Of a stretch of 64,000 nt of DNA, positions 22,847 to 34,934 are shown one piece after another. Source of the stretch: Hawksworthiomyces lignivorus (lineage: Eukaryota > Ascomycota > Sordariomycetes > Ophiostomatales > Ophiostomataceae); contig NTMA01000022.1 of the NCBI GenBank assembly GCA_002917075.1, positions 62,001 to 126,000 on the forward strand. The letters are read 5' to 3'. Every line of letters starts with the position of its first letter. The stretch's first letter is position 1. A program made the translations under genes and the position numbers. The notes below the pieces were generated by a model that was not told the DNA's origin, made no database searches, and worked only from the letters and a program-made list of their open reading frames with translations.

Positions 22847-23459
22847 TGGAGAAGAAGGGGAGGAGGGAGGAGGAACAAGCGAGGAGCGTTGGGTTTTACA
22901 GGTACTACTGGGGGCCAGAGCCAAGGGGAAACACCGAAAATGCTCGGCAGTTTGCCGTCGAGATTGGGAAAACTGTAATATGGAGAGAAACGGGAGTCCA
23001 GGTGTATCTCTTTATTTTTGTGTTTGTTTCAAGTGTCACGTCTCTGGTGTGCTCTATTGTTTTATTTACTTATCTTGTACTCGCTTTTTCGATACTACTG
23101 CATGTACTCATATCAATTGTCATTTCGGGAGGTATTCATACGATCAGCGAGATGTACGCCCCGTCACTTGCCGATGAGGATCGGCTGTAAAGCGATGTAA
23201 AGTCCGATCAATTTGATGATTCCCACCCTTCCGCCCATTCTGACGTGCATTAAATATTCACAGCCTCCTCTTCTTATTCTCGTCGAATTCCCGCAGTTCG
23301 ATCCAATTCGTCTTTATTTCGAATCAATTCGATCCCTCCTGCCATCCCCCCCNNNNNNNNNNNNNNNNNNNNNNNNNNNNNNNNNNNNNNNNNNNNNNNC
23401 CCCCGCACACCCTCCTCTTGGATCTTCACGAAAGACACCCTTTATCCAATAACAACACA
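22847..23459. other. Spacer with assembly gap
   Basis: This holds the SNF12 3' flank and the CT-rich leader of the dehydrogenase gene. The leader is interrupted by Ns inside what looks like a C-rich run. Confidence 0.6.
23353..23399. other. Assembly gap (47 N)
   Basis: Forty-seven Ns flanked on both sides by C runs; the true length is unknown. Confidence 0.95.
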
Positions 23460-24368
23460 ATGTCCATCTTCAAGGCCGGTCACACAGCCGTCATCACGGG
23501 CGGCGCCTCCGGCATTGGCTTGGCCCTGGCCAGCCGCTGTCTCGCGCACGGCATGCGCGTCCTGGTTGCGGACAGCGACGCGGCGCGGCTGGCGGCGGCG
23601 CCGGCCAATGCGGCGCCGGAAAAGGTGCTGGCCGAGGGCGGCAGCCTGACGACGGTGCACATGGACGTGTCCAAGCCCGAGGCCTGGGAGGCGCTCAAGG
23701 CGCGCGTGGCGGCGGACCTGGGCGGCGCCGTGCACCTGCTGGCGCTCAACGCGGGCGTGGGCGGCGCGTCGCCGTGGGCGGACCCGGCGGCGTTCCACCG
23801 CATCCTCGACGTCAACCTGTGGGGCGTGGTGCACGGCATCGCGGCGCTGCTGCCGGCGGTCAAGGCGACGGCGACGGCGGCGACGGGAGCAGAGGCGGCC
23901 GTCGTCATCACGGGCTCCAAGCAGGGCATCACCAACCCTCCCGGCACCAGCCCGGCCTACAACGCGTCCAAGGCGGCGGTGCGGGCGCTGGCCGAGCAGC
24001 TGGCCTTTGACCTGGACAAGGACGCCGCCACGCGCGGCCGCGTCGCCGTGCACCTGCTCGTGCCCGGCTGGACCTTTACGGGGCTCAGCGGCAACGACCC
24101 GCTGGCCGCCGCCCGCGGCGAGGGCGCCGCCCCGCCGCCCAAGCCCAAGCCCGCCGGCGCCTGGTGGCCCGTACAGGTCGTCGACTACCTCGAGGCCGCC
24201 ATGGCCCAGCGCAAGTTCTACGTCATCTGCCCGGACAACGACGTCACCGAGGCCGTCGACCGCAAGCGCATCCTCTGGTCCGCCGGCGACGTGGCCGAGG
24301 GCCGCCCGCCGCTGTCGCGGTGGCGGCCCGAGTTCAAGGACCAGGTCGACGCCTGGATGAAGCAGTAG
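23460..24368 (+). CDS. Short-chain dehydrogenase/reductase
   Basis: This is a 302-residue classical SDR in one exon, probably a cytosolic NAD(P)-dependent oxidoreductase; the substrate cannot be read from sequence. The cofactor motif TGGASGIG is at residues 13-20, Asp69 of HMDVS is in the adenine-ring position, and NAGV is at 97-100. Asn119 (NLWG) is the structural or catalytic Asn. The catalytic set is Ser153 (ITGSKQG), Tyr167 and Lys171 (YNASK). A Pro-Gly after the active site (VPGWTFTGL) is usual for the family. The Asp at position 38 after the second strand (VADSD) would favour NAD over NADP by the usual rule. There is no signal peptide. Third-position GC is extreme, more so than in the neighbours. 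ATG at 23460 follows AACACA, a reasonable fungal start context; the in-frame upstream extension starts only with TTG. Confidence 0.92.
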   Translation: MSIFKAGHTAVITGGASGIGLALASRCLAHGMRVLVADSDAARLAAAPANAAPEKVLAEGGSLTTVHMDVSKPEAWEALKARVAADLGGAVHLLALNAGVGGASPWADPAAFHRILDVNLWGVVHGIAALLPAVKATATAATGAEAAVVITGSKQGITNPPGTSPAYNASKAAVRALAEQLAFDLDKDAATRGRVAVHLLVPGWTFTGLSGNDPLAAARGEGAAPPPKPKPAGAWWPVQVVDYLEAAMAQRKFYVICPDNDVTEAVDRKRILWSAGDVAEGRPPLSRWRPEFKDQVDAWMKQ

Positions 24369-25009
24369 AGAGAACGAGGGCGGCGAGATGACTGAAGACA
24401 AAAAAAAATCGACGATGTTGCCAAGTGTATATGGTGCCAGAAACGTACAGCTACAGTTTCTTTCAAACTGTTCTTTCTTTGCTTCTATTCAAATTAAGGG
24501 AGGCATTTTTCAATTAATATAGCTCTGCATATAGTCTGGCAAAAAGTAAAAAAATGAAACGAGGCAGAGCCTCTGTCACACTGCATATCTTCATTTCACC
24601 TTGTTCTTCCGACCTTCTTTAGTGAAAGAGACGCCCCATCCGCTCTAGCGAAGAGGGACAATCTCACGCCTTGCTCTGCTGAAGGAGACTTCTGCTTCAG
24701 AGGGTAGTAAATAGGAGGTTGTTTCCTAGCAGTAACGTACTGCCTGCCGCCTCTTTGTCCTGTGGCCGCTTGAAGTTGGACCGTAAGACTCCGACATGCT
24801 TGAGAATCGGGCTGGCCGCGGCCGTTGCGTTCCACAAGAGCCTGTGCATTATCTCGCTCCGAGTCGCTTGTGCTTTGTCCTGCAGGCTGTAGCCTGGCGT
24901 GTTGTATGCTTTGTATCCAATGGTGAGCAAAGAGAAAAGCGTCCATGGGCGCCCGCAGTGTCGTCCAGGCCGCTCTGCTGTCTTTCCTCTCCCGTCTTCC
25001 ATCCCTCTC
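24369..25009. other. Convergent 3' spacer
   Basis: AT-richer sequence with the facing 3' ends of the dehydrogenase gene and the small conserved gene. I see no gene. Confidence 0.65.
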
Positions 25010-25567
25010 TCACCTCTTCTTCGTCTTCTTGCTCCGGCCCAAGGCGCTGCGCCCGACCTCCTCGTCGCTGCTGCTCTCCGCCGCCGCAGCATACCGCTTC
25101 TTGTCGTTGCTGCCGCTGCTGTTGTAGCCGCGTTTCGCGGCAGCCGCTGCGGGGGCCATCAGCCGCCGCGCCCGTGGATTCTGCATCGTGGCAGACGCAG
25201 CAGCAGCTGCCGCCGTCGTGGTGCCGGGGAGCGGCTGCCCCGGCGCGCCATTCCCTGTCTTGTCTTGCGCCTCTTTGGCGGCGGCTGCCGCGGCGGCTGC
25301 TGCCTGCTTCTCCGTCACATATCCGACGCCGAGGGCATCGCCGCCCAGGCTGTGGCGGAACGAGGCCTCGAGCTGTTCGCTAGCGGCGGCCGCCTTTGCA
25401 TCGCTGCTACTGTTGCTGGAACTGGTCGCCGGCGCCTTGGCCTGCTGCGCTCGTATGCGCTCGAGAAAGCTGAACTTTCCGGTGGCCTCTCCTTTGCTGG
25501 CTGGAGCAGGCACGGCAGCCTTCTCGGAGGTGCCGCCGTTTTGCTTTGCGCGCACGTCGTTGGCCAT
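25010..25567 (-). CDS. Small Ala/Ser-rich conserved protein
   Basis: This is a 185-residue single-exon gene with ATG at 25567 (MANDVRAKQNG). I see a short probably conserved motif, GKFSFLERIRAQQAK, at about 30-44, then EQLEASFRHSLGGDALGVGY at about 65-84. The C-terminal segment is basic and Ser-rich and ends SSSDEEVGRSALGRSKKTKKR-like, which suggests a nuclear or nucleolar protein and a casein-kinase-2 site. The alanine runs (nine and seven or so) come from GCC/GCG repeats. I do not recognise a named family. The frame continues upstream to 25804 but that part is Phe/Leu/Ser-rich leader sequence. Confidence 0.72.
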   Translation of the reverse strand: MANDVRAKQNGGTSEKAAVPAPASKGEATGKFSFLERIRAQQAKAPATSSSNSSSDAKAAAASEQLEASFRHSLGGDALGVGYVTEKQAAAAAAAAAKEAQDKTGNGAPGQPLPGTTTAAAAAASATMQNPRARRLMAPAAAAAKRGYNSSGSNDKKRYAAAAESSSDEEVGRSALGRSKKTKKR

Positions 25568-27050
25568 GAGACAAACGAATTGTCGGAGGGAGGCGTGTTG
25601 GTTCGCTAACAGAAAAAGGTTGGCGCAATTGACAAAGTCGAGCGAAAGAAAACAAAAGCAAATTAAAGCTATTCGATGACGAGACAATGATCGAATGGAA
25701 AAGTAATGCGTTTCCACATTCCAGACAAGGGACAAAAAAAAAGAAAAATCACAAGGAGAAACAGAACAAGAAAAACGTAGAAAAAGAAAAGCGATTGTGC
25801 CCATTTACTTTGCACTGTCCACATCCCCACAAGGCTTCGAGAATTTCTTCGTCTATTTCCACCCCCCACTAATAGAACCACTGGTTCACTGCTCTTTGGC
25901 CTTTGGCTTTGGCTCCATCTTAACCAGCGGGCTGGTCCGCCGTTCTCCATTCTCAATCTTGGTTCAACAAGAAGCTTGGCTGTCCAGGCGCACCAAAGTC
26001 GCAGCCATCACACATCACAGATGAGTACATAGAGACGAAGAAGAAGAAGCAGCAAGGACAGGCAAAGCATTAGCGATTAGTCAAAATATGGTCCATACGA
26101 CTTTTAGCTCCATTTAGGCAGATCTCTATGTTATGTATATATCACCAACTTGCAACGCATGGGAACGTCATTGAATAAATTATATTTCCCGGTCGTTTGT
26201 AGTGACCATCCTACCCAGAATGCGTTGTACAAACGGATTATAGAAAAACAAAGAGAGAAAAAAAGAAAGAAGTAAAGGGAAAATAGCAAAGGAAACACGA
26301 CGACACAACGGAACAAAACGAGACGAAAACGAAAAAAGAAGAAGATGCATATCCAAGTCTGCAATAGAGCAGCTAACCAACGTAGAATATTTCAACCCTG
26401 ACCCGCCTCTCCTGCACCCCAACCATCTTTCGGCGCTCTCGTATTCTCCAGACTCTGTTTTGGGGGGGGGGGAGGAGGGAAGACGGGGGATTCCTATAAC
26501 GAAAAATGCCATGACTGTCGTTCCAAACGAGACACACAAAAAAAGAAGAAAACCACCCTTTCCAGAAATAGAGGAACATAACAAGGGTATATGTTGGCCT
26601 GACATGACGGCTGATAAGGGCGCGCCACCCTATCTGGGCCCCTTTTCGTCATTATATGCGGCCGTTACTAGATGCAATTCCGGAGCTTCCAATCTGCTCC
26701 TTGTTTCCTTTCCCTGTCCAAGGGTCCGTCCCAAGGCGAAGAAACCGCACCGACTCGACTTACACAAGAACTGTAAATAAAAGAGAGAAAAAAACAAAGA
26801 AGAAGCTCAGAACAGAAACCAAGACAGATCGAACGAAAGACAGGAAGATAGAATACAACGTAAAGAAAAAAATAACGTCCATGTCCGCAAATGTCCAAAA
26901 GATGACATGAAGGAGGAAAATGAGAACGAGAATGAGACGAATGAGCACACAGCGTCAGCGTCAACGTAGTACGTGAGACATGATCATAGAAACGTAAACC
27001 GGGAACCAAAAGTACGTTCAAGCAGAAGGGGGAGGGGAGGTTTGGTCCGC
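25568..27050. other. Spacer, leader of small gene and 3' flank of SFL1-type gene
   Basis: From 25700 to 25800 and 26230 to 26350 the + strand is purine-rich. An 11-G run sits at 26462-26472. I see no gene. Confidence 0.55.
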
Positions 27051-29131
27051 TCAGATCATGCGCTTGCGCTTGCGGTCGTCGTCGCGCGGGCTGCCGTCCT
27101 CGTCGTCGCGCTCCGCCGTGTCCGTGGGATTCAGGATGTGCGCCATGCTGCCGCGGCGCGTCGGCGGGGCCGAGCTGTCCTTGACGCTGAGGTTGTTGCT
27201 GCTGCGGTTGGCCGCCGCCCACGACCAGGCGCCCAGATCCGGCCCCGCGCCGTTGCCGTTGGTGGTGCCGTTGCCAAAGGGAGGCAATGGGGGCGGCGGC
27301 GTCTCCGGTCGCGAGTGCGGCTGGGAAGAGGGCTGCAGCGAGAACGCAGAGAACGATTCGCGGATGCGCTGGTCCTCGGCAGGCGCGAGCCGGTTGGGCG
27401 ACGGCGGGAACTGCGACGGCAGAGGAGGAGCCGACGGCGGGAACTGGGCGTTGGCCGGCTGCCACCCGTGTGCGCGGATGTCGGCGGCTGTGTGGCGCCG
27501 CGCCAGGCTGTTTGGTGGCGGCTCGACCGTGGTGAGCGGGTGCTGGGGCACCGGCGGCGGCGGCGGCAGGTGCGAGCGGAGCGACGACGGCGAGGACTGC
27601 GTCGTGCCGGCGCCGATGGATCCGTACGGCCGGCGCGTGCTGATGGACAGATTCGACGGGACCGGAGGCCGATAAAAGTTGGACTGCCGCGACTGCGGCA
27701 CCGCGAGATTCCCACGCCGCGGGTCGTCTTGCGGCATCTGTCGCGGCGACACGGGAGCATTGTCCACATTGGCAAAGTACTGCCGGCTGCCCGAGAACGG
27801 CGGCTCGTGCGGGTCGTCCAGCGTCCGGACGATCTCGGCCTGCCGCTGGATCTCTCCTTGCAGAGCCACGACTGGTGGTTGCCGGTTAGCCCACAGAAAG
27901 AGAACTACGTAAAAAAAAAACTTTCTGGTGTCGCAACTTACCATCGCGATGGAGCGGGTTGTCTGCGTTGGGAACCAGGTTCATGAGAACGCGTGAGAGC
28001 TCCTGGTTGAAATGGAGCAGCCGGGAGATGGTGTCCATGGCCGTCTGGTGCTTGATCTGCATGAAGTGCATGGCCTCTTCGTTGCGCTGCAGACGGTTCT
28101 CAAAGCTGTACATAATGTGGTCGATGTTGGGCATGCGCGGATCGCCGCCGTCAGGCAGAGGCACCGCCTCGGCCGGAGTTCCCGGCTGCGACGGGACCGG
28201 CGGCTTCTGGCTGTTGTATTCGCGGTGCACCAGAGAGTGCCGCGAAGCGCGCCGCTTGATCTCCCGCAGGCCGACGAGGTCTCCTCGCTTGAAATTGCCG
28301 TTTCCGTGCTTGAACTCCCAGAGCGTGGTCGAGTCCGTCCCGTTGGCGAACACGTCGCTGACCTTGTGGAATCCGTACATGTTCAATTGGCGCACAAACG
28401 ACGATATGTTCGTATGCTTAAAGTATTGACTGCAGAGGGGCAAGGGTCAGCACAGCCGGACTCTGCTTTGTTTCTGGTATCAAGGCAAGCTTGGGGCTAA
28501 GGGGGAGCACGTACGCAAGCACCTTGGAAAAGTCGTGCGAAGGCGACATCACGAAGCTCTCCGCAGAGTTCGACCACGAAATCAGGTGCTGGATGTTGGG
28601 ATCCTCCAGCATGCTGCCAATGGGGTTGTCTGGTTAGCGATGTCGGAGCGGATATATGAATTCCTGAATTCCTGTTTCCTAGTGGTAGTCAACTCACTTG
28701 TACAGCTTGTGGATGAAAGCAGTCTGGACGATCTTGGGCTGGTGCACAGCAGGAGCGGCGGCAGCAGGTATCTGGGCGTTCGAGCCTCCTGGCGCCGTGA
28801 CTGAGACGAGCGGCTGCGTCTCGGACTTGGGAGTGACCTCCGTGGAGTCGGGAGGTGAAGCGGACCCGGTGCCATTGGCTGTGGTGGTAGTGGAAGAGGC
28901 GCCAGAGGTGCCATTCGTCTCGCGATCGGGGCTCCTGCTGGCCGAGTGAGCCGTCGGCGGCGGCGGCGGCGGGGAGCTGTTTGTCGGCGTTGTGATCTCC
29001 ATTGGGTCGCCTAGAGAGGGAGCAGACATCTGAATGGTCGGGGTGATAATGGGAATGGTTCGAGTCGTCATTGGTTCTTCGGGAACGTCAATCATGCGAG
29101 GGAGATGTGCAGATTCAGTGGCAGCCGTCAT
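27051..29131 (-). CDS. SFL1: Sfl1/HSF2-type heat-shock-factor regulator
   Basis: This is a nuclear regulator with an HSF-type winged-helix DNA-binding domain. In yeasts Sfl1 represses flocculation and filamentous-growth genes under PKA control. The exons are 29131-28698, 28613-28515, 28429-27942 and 27871-27051 (613 residues), all in phase. The N-terminus is Ser/Thr/Pro-rich. The DNA-binding domain spans about 133-240 and is rebuilt exactly across two introns: VQTAFIHKLYN, MLEDPNIQHLISW, then QYFKHTNISSFVRQLNMYGF and WEFKHGNGNFKRGD. A coiled-coil oligomerisation region follows at about 275-330 (IDHIMYSFENRLQRNEEAMH, ISRLLHFNQELSRVLMNL). The C-terminus is Pro/Ser-rich and ends RKRKRMI, a likely nuclear signal. 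YFKHTNISSF favours the Sfl1 type over classical Hsf1. An additional 5' exon cannot be excluded. Confidence 0.9.
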
Positions 29132-32100
29132 GTTCTGTCCAGACCGGAATAAAAAAAACATGTTAGTGTGCTCCTTGCGCAGTGCGGATCTAGCGGTGTC
29201 CGCTCGGGATGAGATTGAGGACTGCGGGCCGGGGACCCGGCGACGGAGGACGGAGAAGCTAGCTTATACGAACCTCATTGCCTCGCAGGACTTAGAAACT
29301 ACTTCGGTCGACCTTCCCGCGACGTTTCGTCTTTCGTCCTCAGGCCTTTGCCAGCCGCCTTTTCTCCTCCCTAATTCTCTGGAAAAATTCCCCGCGCACA
29401 CAAGCAATCCGTGTGCCTTTGTATCGCAGCAATTGTAGTGGGACAGCTCGTCAGACGCCCGCTAGCAAATTTCTAGATTGGATTTGGCTTGCGTGCTTTG
29501 CTGTCGCACGAGTCAAATGCGACAAGCTCCGGGAGGGAGGCGTATATGTACAGATGGCAGCAGGAGATGCTGCGCAGGAGAGTCGGCGCAAACAGTAACC
29601 AGCACTCGTTTGTCGTCTACGTTACGGCCGGCAAAGTCGTAGATGCGATAGAGAAGAGAGGCCGATTGAGGGGACAGCCGATATGACGGTGGGAGGGTTG
29701 AACGAGTGTACGCGCCAGGTGTTGCTGGAGAAATCCGTTTGCGCAGGACGGGGGAAGATTGGAACGGCTTCTCTGTGCCGAGCAGATAAACCGGACGTTG
29801 TAGAAGGGGAAGAGCAGCAAAGTATTGCGCCGGATAACCGAAGAGGGGGGGAGAAAGGAAGAAAGAAAGAAAAAGACGAGATGTTCAGGAGAAGAAGCTC
29901 AAGGGGAAACGAAGGTAGGTAATCGAAAGAGGCTTCCAGAAGCGGACGGCGTAACAGCAAGACCGAAGAAATACAGGATGCGCAGACGGTTTTCTTCGAA
30001 GACGGCGAGCGAGGAGGGGAGGAGATGGATAGATGGAGAATGGAGACAAAGCAATGGCACACACAGTGTCGAAATGGGGAAAAATGAAAGGGGACTAAGA
30101 TCTAAAGTGGAAGTAGTCCGTAGGACCTGTCCCAAAGCTTCTCCCAGAAACGACCGTGCGTCTTGATTGGCGATGGAGAAGACGCGGGCTCTATTCCACA
30201 GGCGTCTGCGTAGTAAGATGAAAGGGAAAGAGGAAAAGGGAAGAACAGAATAGGGAAGAAAAAGGAAGAGAGACGAATGACGAGAGAGAGACCAGACAAG
30301 CAGACGAACAAGGCAAGGCCCAAGAGATGCTGTATCCGGCAACACACACACACACACTCACACAACGTACGCACACACAGCAGATACCACACACGCCTCT
30401 GCAGAGAGGTACTCCCTTTGGGTCTATGGCGAGGAAGGATTGGAAAGCTGGAAGCGTTGAGCAGCCTGAACGGGATTCGTTCTGTGTCCTGTCTGCTTTC
30501 CGAGGGGGTTGTCGTACAGAAAGGAAGAGCAAGAGAACAAGAGGTGCGGACCATGCAGTAGTGTGGTGCACAGCGGTCTCCACCCACTTGCACTGCGTTT
30601 CGTTGGAGGAGGTCTGGGCGGCGCCGCGCGCAAGAGCAAGAATAGAAGAGACGGGGGGTGAGGAATGGCGCACACTGTCTGGCAAAGCCGGGGAAGGGGG
30701 GTTTGCTTGCCAGTCTTGCAGGGAATATAGCAGTAGTACGGGCAAAGAAGCAGGTCAAGAGCTGCTGGTTGTAGGTAATTACACGGTAAATGGTTTCTTT
30801 GCCAATGGAAGGTCTCGATTTGGGGGGTGGTTCCCCGGGTGGGGTCTCTGTCTGGTATTGTACTCCGTAGCAGACGTTGAAAACCTTCACGTATGAACCA
30901 TGTTTGGTGGGCGATTTTGAAGGGCCAGCAGAGTCAGAGAAAACGAAGCCGGCAGGCGAAAGATGAACAGGAAGGAGAAAAGGACCAGCAGGATCTGGAA
31001 CAGGGAAACGAAATGCTGCCAGGAAGAGACACAAAAAGTGGCAGGGGAGTAATTCTTAATAAACAGGGAGGGGGGGGAAGGGGGAGCGTCGAGGGGGGCC
31101 CAAAATATGGGATGGATTCGCGGTGCAGCGGGTCGTGTTTGTTCGTCGTCTTGCGTGTGAGAGGTTTGCTGTAAGAGTACTCCGTACTCCGGACTGCTTA
31201 TTATTAACCAATGCGTGTGTGCGGCGACGACGACGGTCTAGGCGCTTCTCGTCTTGCTGTCCGTGATGTCTGGTGACTGTGGTGACTGTGGCCAGTTGAG
31301 GCTGTCTATCAGTTTACGATTCTCTGCTTGTCCGGTCATCATAAGCACCTTGACTCGCCCACCACGCTGATGGAGCTAACTGTGTAGGGAGGCGAAAATA
31401 GGCGAGAGTCAAAGGAAACAAACAAAACAAAACGGATAATGGGACGAGAGGAGACTACTCCACTAGATCGAGCGCATACCAAAAATACTTGGGGGCCATT
31501 TAGTAACTTAGTATTCTGTCTACTGTGCAAGATGCAGTGCACTGCGTACGAGCTAGTACGTAAGATACTGCAAGAGTGCAGATTCGTGCTCTTCCGCAAG
31601 ATGACACAGTTTGTGCAAGGGTTGCGTCGAAATAATGAAATGTCTTGCACGCGGTGAATAAAAAACCAAAACTTGGATAAGACGGGATTGGTGCCTTGTC
31701 TCTGGGATTGTTGAAGGGGAGGGGGATGGAAAGAAAGTAGCAAAAGTGAAGAAGAGGAGGCACTCCGGACTACTGCAAGCAAGAGTCGGAAGAAGTGGCA
31801 CAAATGCCAGAACGGCACCAGAAGAGCACGAGAATGCACGAGAAGACAGTGTGGAAGCAGAAGTGAGCAAGGACAAGAGAAAGGGGGGGCTAGTGTGTAC
31901 CCACCTCGGCGTCTTCCAGAAGGGTTCAGAGGCAAAAAAAGCTTGAGAAGGGTAAAAGGGCGGAAGGGAGGCTGGGCAAGCTCGCTATTCGCCTCTCGAG
32001 CAGCACGCTACAGAACTATAGAACGCAGAAGGGCGTGTCCGTTTCGTTGTCTAAAATGAAGAAAGGGAGAACAGAAGCACGCTATGCGAACGGTGGCGAC

Positions 32101-34934
32101 AGGCGTCGGAAGCCAAGAGGCTCAAATGGCTCTTTTGGAACGCTAAAACGCTAAAATAGAAAAAAAGGGAGGCGAGATGTGACGGCAAAAATAAGATACC
32201 ACCCAGCTGCAGCGAGTGGCTTGAGGGCGGCACCAACTAATCAAGTTACTCCGTAATTAGCACCAGAGTTATCTGAGACTGGCTGTTTGAAGAGCCTGCA
32301 GGAGACGGGAGGCGGGAGTGGGGAGATGAACGGGGGGTGGTGTCTGTGTGCTCTTCTTGGTGGTTGTGAATATGAATGATATGGCGTGTGAAAGGCGCAG
32401 GCATATCATAAGCAAAAAAGCATCTGTTTAAGCATATGAACAGCGAATGAAGAGCGCTCTGCCGACAATGCTTCACTTGAAGTGTGGATAGGCAGTGGGT
32501 TTCGCCCCATATCCTGGACTTTCTCAGCTGCCCTGTCCTACTCCGTTCTCCTGCTCTCTCTGCCGTCTCTCTTCTTGCCCGCGACCAGATAGCCAACTGT
32601 GCATATCCAGCTGCTGTAGACAGAGAATAGAAACGAAAAGGAAAAAGCTGAAGCCCAGAGTCGGCCCGCATGTGATACGAACGAAGCCGAGAGATGCGGA
32701 TTTGCGTACGATAACTTGCTGGGGCCGCCAACTCGGGAAAGCAAAAGTGAGAAAGTGAATATTGGCCCGGCAGACGAATTTGGTGCACAGGAAAGGAGAG
32801 CTGTGAGTGGGTCGGGGTTAGAGCGAGAAAAGGGAAGCTGGTAGCCAGATACGGCGATTGGCGACAGGGATGAGCTAGAGAACGATGTACAGAATCGTGT
32901 GAAAAATGAGATATGTCTTTCACAAACTGCTAGCTTTCATCTTCGTTGCGTCTTGCTTCCCACGTGGCCTTTTTTGATCTTGCTCGTTCCCAAACTGGCC
33001 ACTTTCTTGATGCGGAATGTTCTCTCAGCAGGAAAAGAAGACCAGTCCCAGCTGGCCTTCTCTTCTAGCAGCGCAAGCATTTTTTTGCGGTGGGTAAGAA
33101 AGAATGTTTCGGGAAGAACAGACTGGCTCGTCGGGTACTCTCTACCCACAGATGGGGTACGAGAACGAAAGTGTACAAAGTATCCGTATGTGAAGAGCGG
33201 GAATAATATGGAGTATTGGTTGTCGTTATGGGATAGTCTCAGGATGTATGTACGGAGTACATTTGCTTGTTGTCTTACCTACAGGAGCAAGTATCGTCCC
33301 GAACAGAGACACGGATGAACGAATGGGTCCCTACACGCTAGAAACAAGCAAAAAGCTGCAATGCGTGTGTGTGGCTCTGTGGAGTCGAGAGCAGTTAGGA
33401 TTAGGACGGAAGTACCCCCCGGTGTGCTATGCTAGCCTTGGTGCTGTCGTACTCGTTACTGAAAGGGAGCCAAATTCGTTTGGTGCTCGTTAGCTATCCC
33501 TGTCCAGTGTGGATGGTGTTGGCGAAATGGTTGCGCTACAGCCGTGTTGCCGCTACTCGGTGGGCTGGCGCGCTGGCCGTTGCTGGTTTTCTTTTCCCGG
33601 TGGATGGACGGTTGCCACCAGCAGTTTGGTACAGTTGGGATCGCAAGGCAAAGCCAGCTGTTGGCTTTGACTGGTTCAATTAGTTCAATTGGTTCGCTTC
33701 GGTTAGGCTTCGGGTTGGCACTCATCGACGTTGTACCCCGGCCTAGGTTGGTTGGCGCTGGCCTTTCCACTATGTGCTTCTGTACGGTTGGGTCGTTGGT
33801 GAAATCTGGGTGATCCTCATGGTCTCGTTGACCGGTACGATCCAGGGCAGCCCCCGGTAGTTATTATAGATGGCAAGCAAGCAGATGTGCGCGGTCTACG
33901 ATAATCGCCTACGATAATCATCGGACGAGATGGTCGTCCCGGTGCTTGGCTGGAGAGAGGGAGAGAACGGAGAAAAAGAAGAAGGCTAAGAAAGAAGCAT
34001 AAATGCGGGAATGAAGGGATTGAGGAATCACGACGAGGGTGCGTGGTCGGCGAGAAGGCAGGGGAGGAGAAAAGAGGAGGAACAGTCGTGAAGCTTCAAA
34101 GCTACTGGCTGGCTAAAACCAGCCGTCTTGACGACGATGAGGAATAAGAAGGAAAGGGGAAAACAGAGGGAAAGGAAAACAAGGAAACGAGATGACGAGA
34201 AGATGAGCAAAGCCAAATCAGACCAAAAAAAGGTACATAAAAATCAAGAGAAATGAGAAGAAGCTAATCCGAGCTAGATCATCCCGCCCGACGGGGACAA
34301 AAGGAGGGCCATGTGAGAGAGATGGAGATATGGAGAGACGGAGAGAGGAGAAGGAGGAGGCGGGAAGGCAACGCGGGAGACAAGCGGGACAAAGACGTCG
34401 AGATATTAACAGAGCCGATGCATCTTCTTGTCTTCTATGCAGTTTAAGGGTCTTTTTAGCTATTCCTTTTCGTTCATACAGGGGGAAGATATCGATTATA
34501 GCCTGCAGTCCTTTTGAAATTGCAAGGCACACGGGACAGCCGTCCAAGCAGCGACAAATGTCGTCATAGTAAGAATGAATAGAATAAAAAATAAAAAAAA
34601 ATAAAAAAAAAGACACTGCAGGAGAGAGGTGAAATAAGCCAGGAAGGAATGGAAACATGACATTTTCCTTCATTTGGCAGTCGACACGGACGTCGTGTAA
34701 TACTTCGTTAGACGCCTGACAACATAGCGGCTGATGCGGAAGCTCTGTGCTTCGTATGTAAGCGTAAGAGGGAGACCTACCAACCGCTCTTGCCTTTCTC
34801 CTTTTTGCCCTTTGCCGCTCCTTCTTGCCCGTTTCTTTTCGCAGACAGAAGGTGTGCGCTGAAACTGCATATTGTCTGAAAACGGAAGGACAGCTTTTTT
34901 CAATCAGTTGTGTTAACGCCATGTTTCGTCCCAA
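29132..34934. other. Long gene-free region upstream of the SFL1-type gene
   Basis: For nearly 6 kb the + strand is repeatedly purine-rich (29800-30300, 30900-31120, 31720-32200, 33950-34420), so the minus strand is CT-rich as in fungal promoters and leaders. Minus-strand frames of 310, 225 and 238 codons (30102-31034, 32246-32923, 34218-34934) are explained by this bias: they are rich in Leu, Ser, Phe, Pro and Cys, and have no domains. I interpret the region as extended regulatory sequence or a long leader of the SFL1-type gene. Confidence 0.45.
30861..33259. repeat. Cluster of four TACGGAGTA / TACTCCGTA copies
   Basis: Exact copies lie at 30861-30869, 31178-31186, 32247-32255 (as TACTCCGTA) and 33251-33259 (as TACGGAGTA), all in the region upstream of the SFL1-type gene. 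Confidence 0.6.

Noticed and set aside
23353..23399. Possible missing exon of the dehydrogenase in the N gap
   Set aside because: The SDR is full-length with an ATG and complete N-terminal Rossmann motif downstream of the gap.
30102..31034. 310-codon minus-strand ORF
   Set aside because: Leu/Ser/Phe/Cys/Pro-rich product explained by the CT-rich strand; no domain and no splice support. The same applies to 32246-32923 and 34218-34934.
33640..33780. GGTT/TTGG-rich segment, considered as a transposon or telomere-like remnant
   Set aside because: No terminal repeats, target duplication or regular telomere unit is visible.
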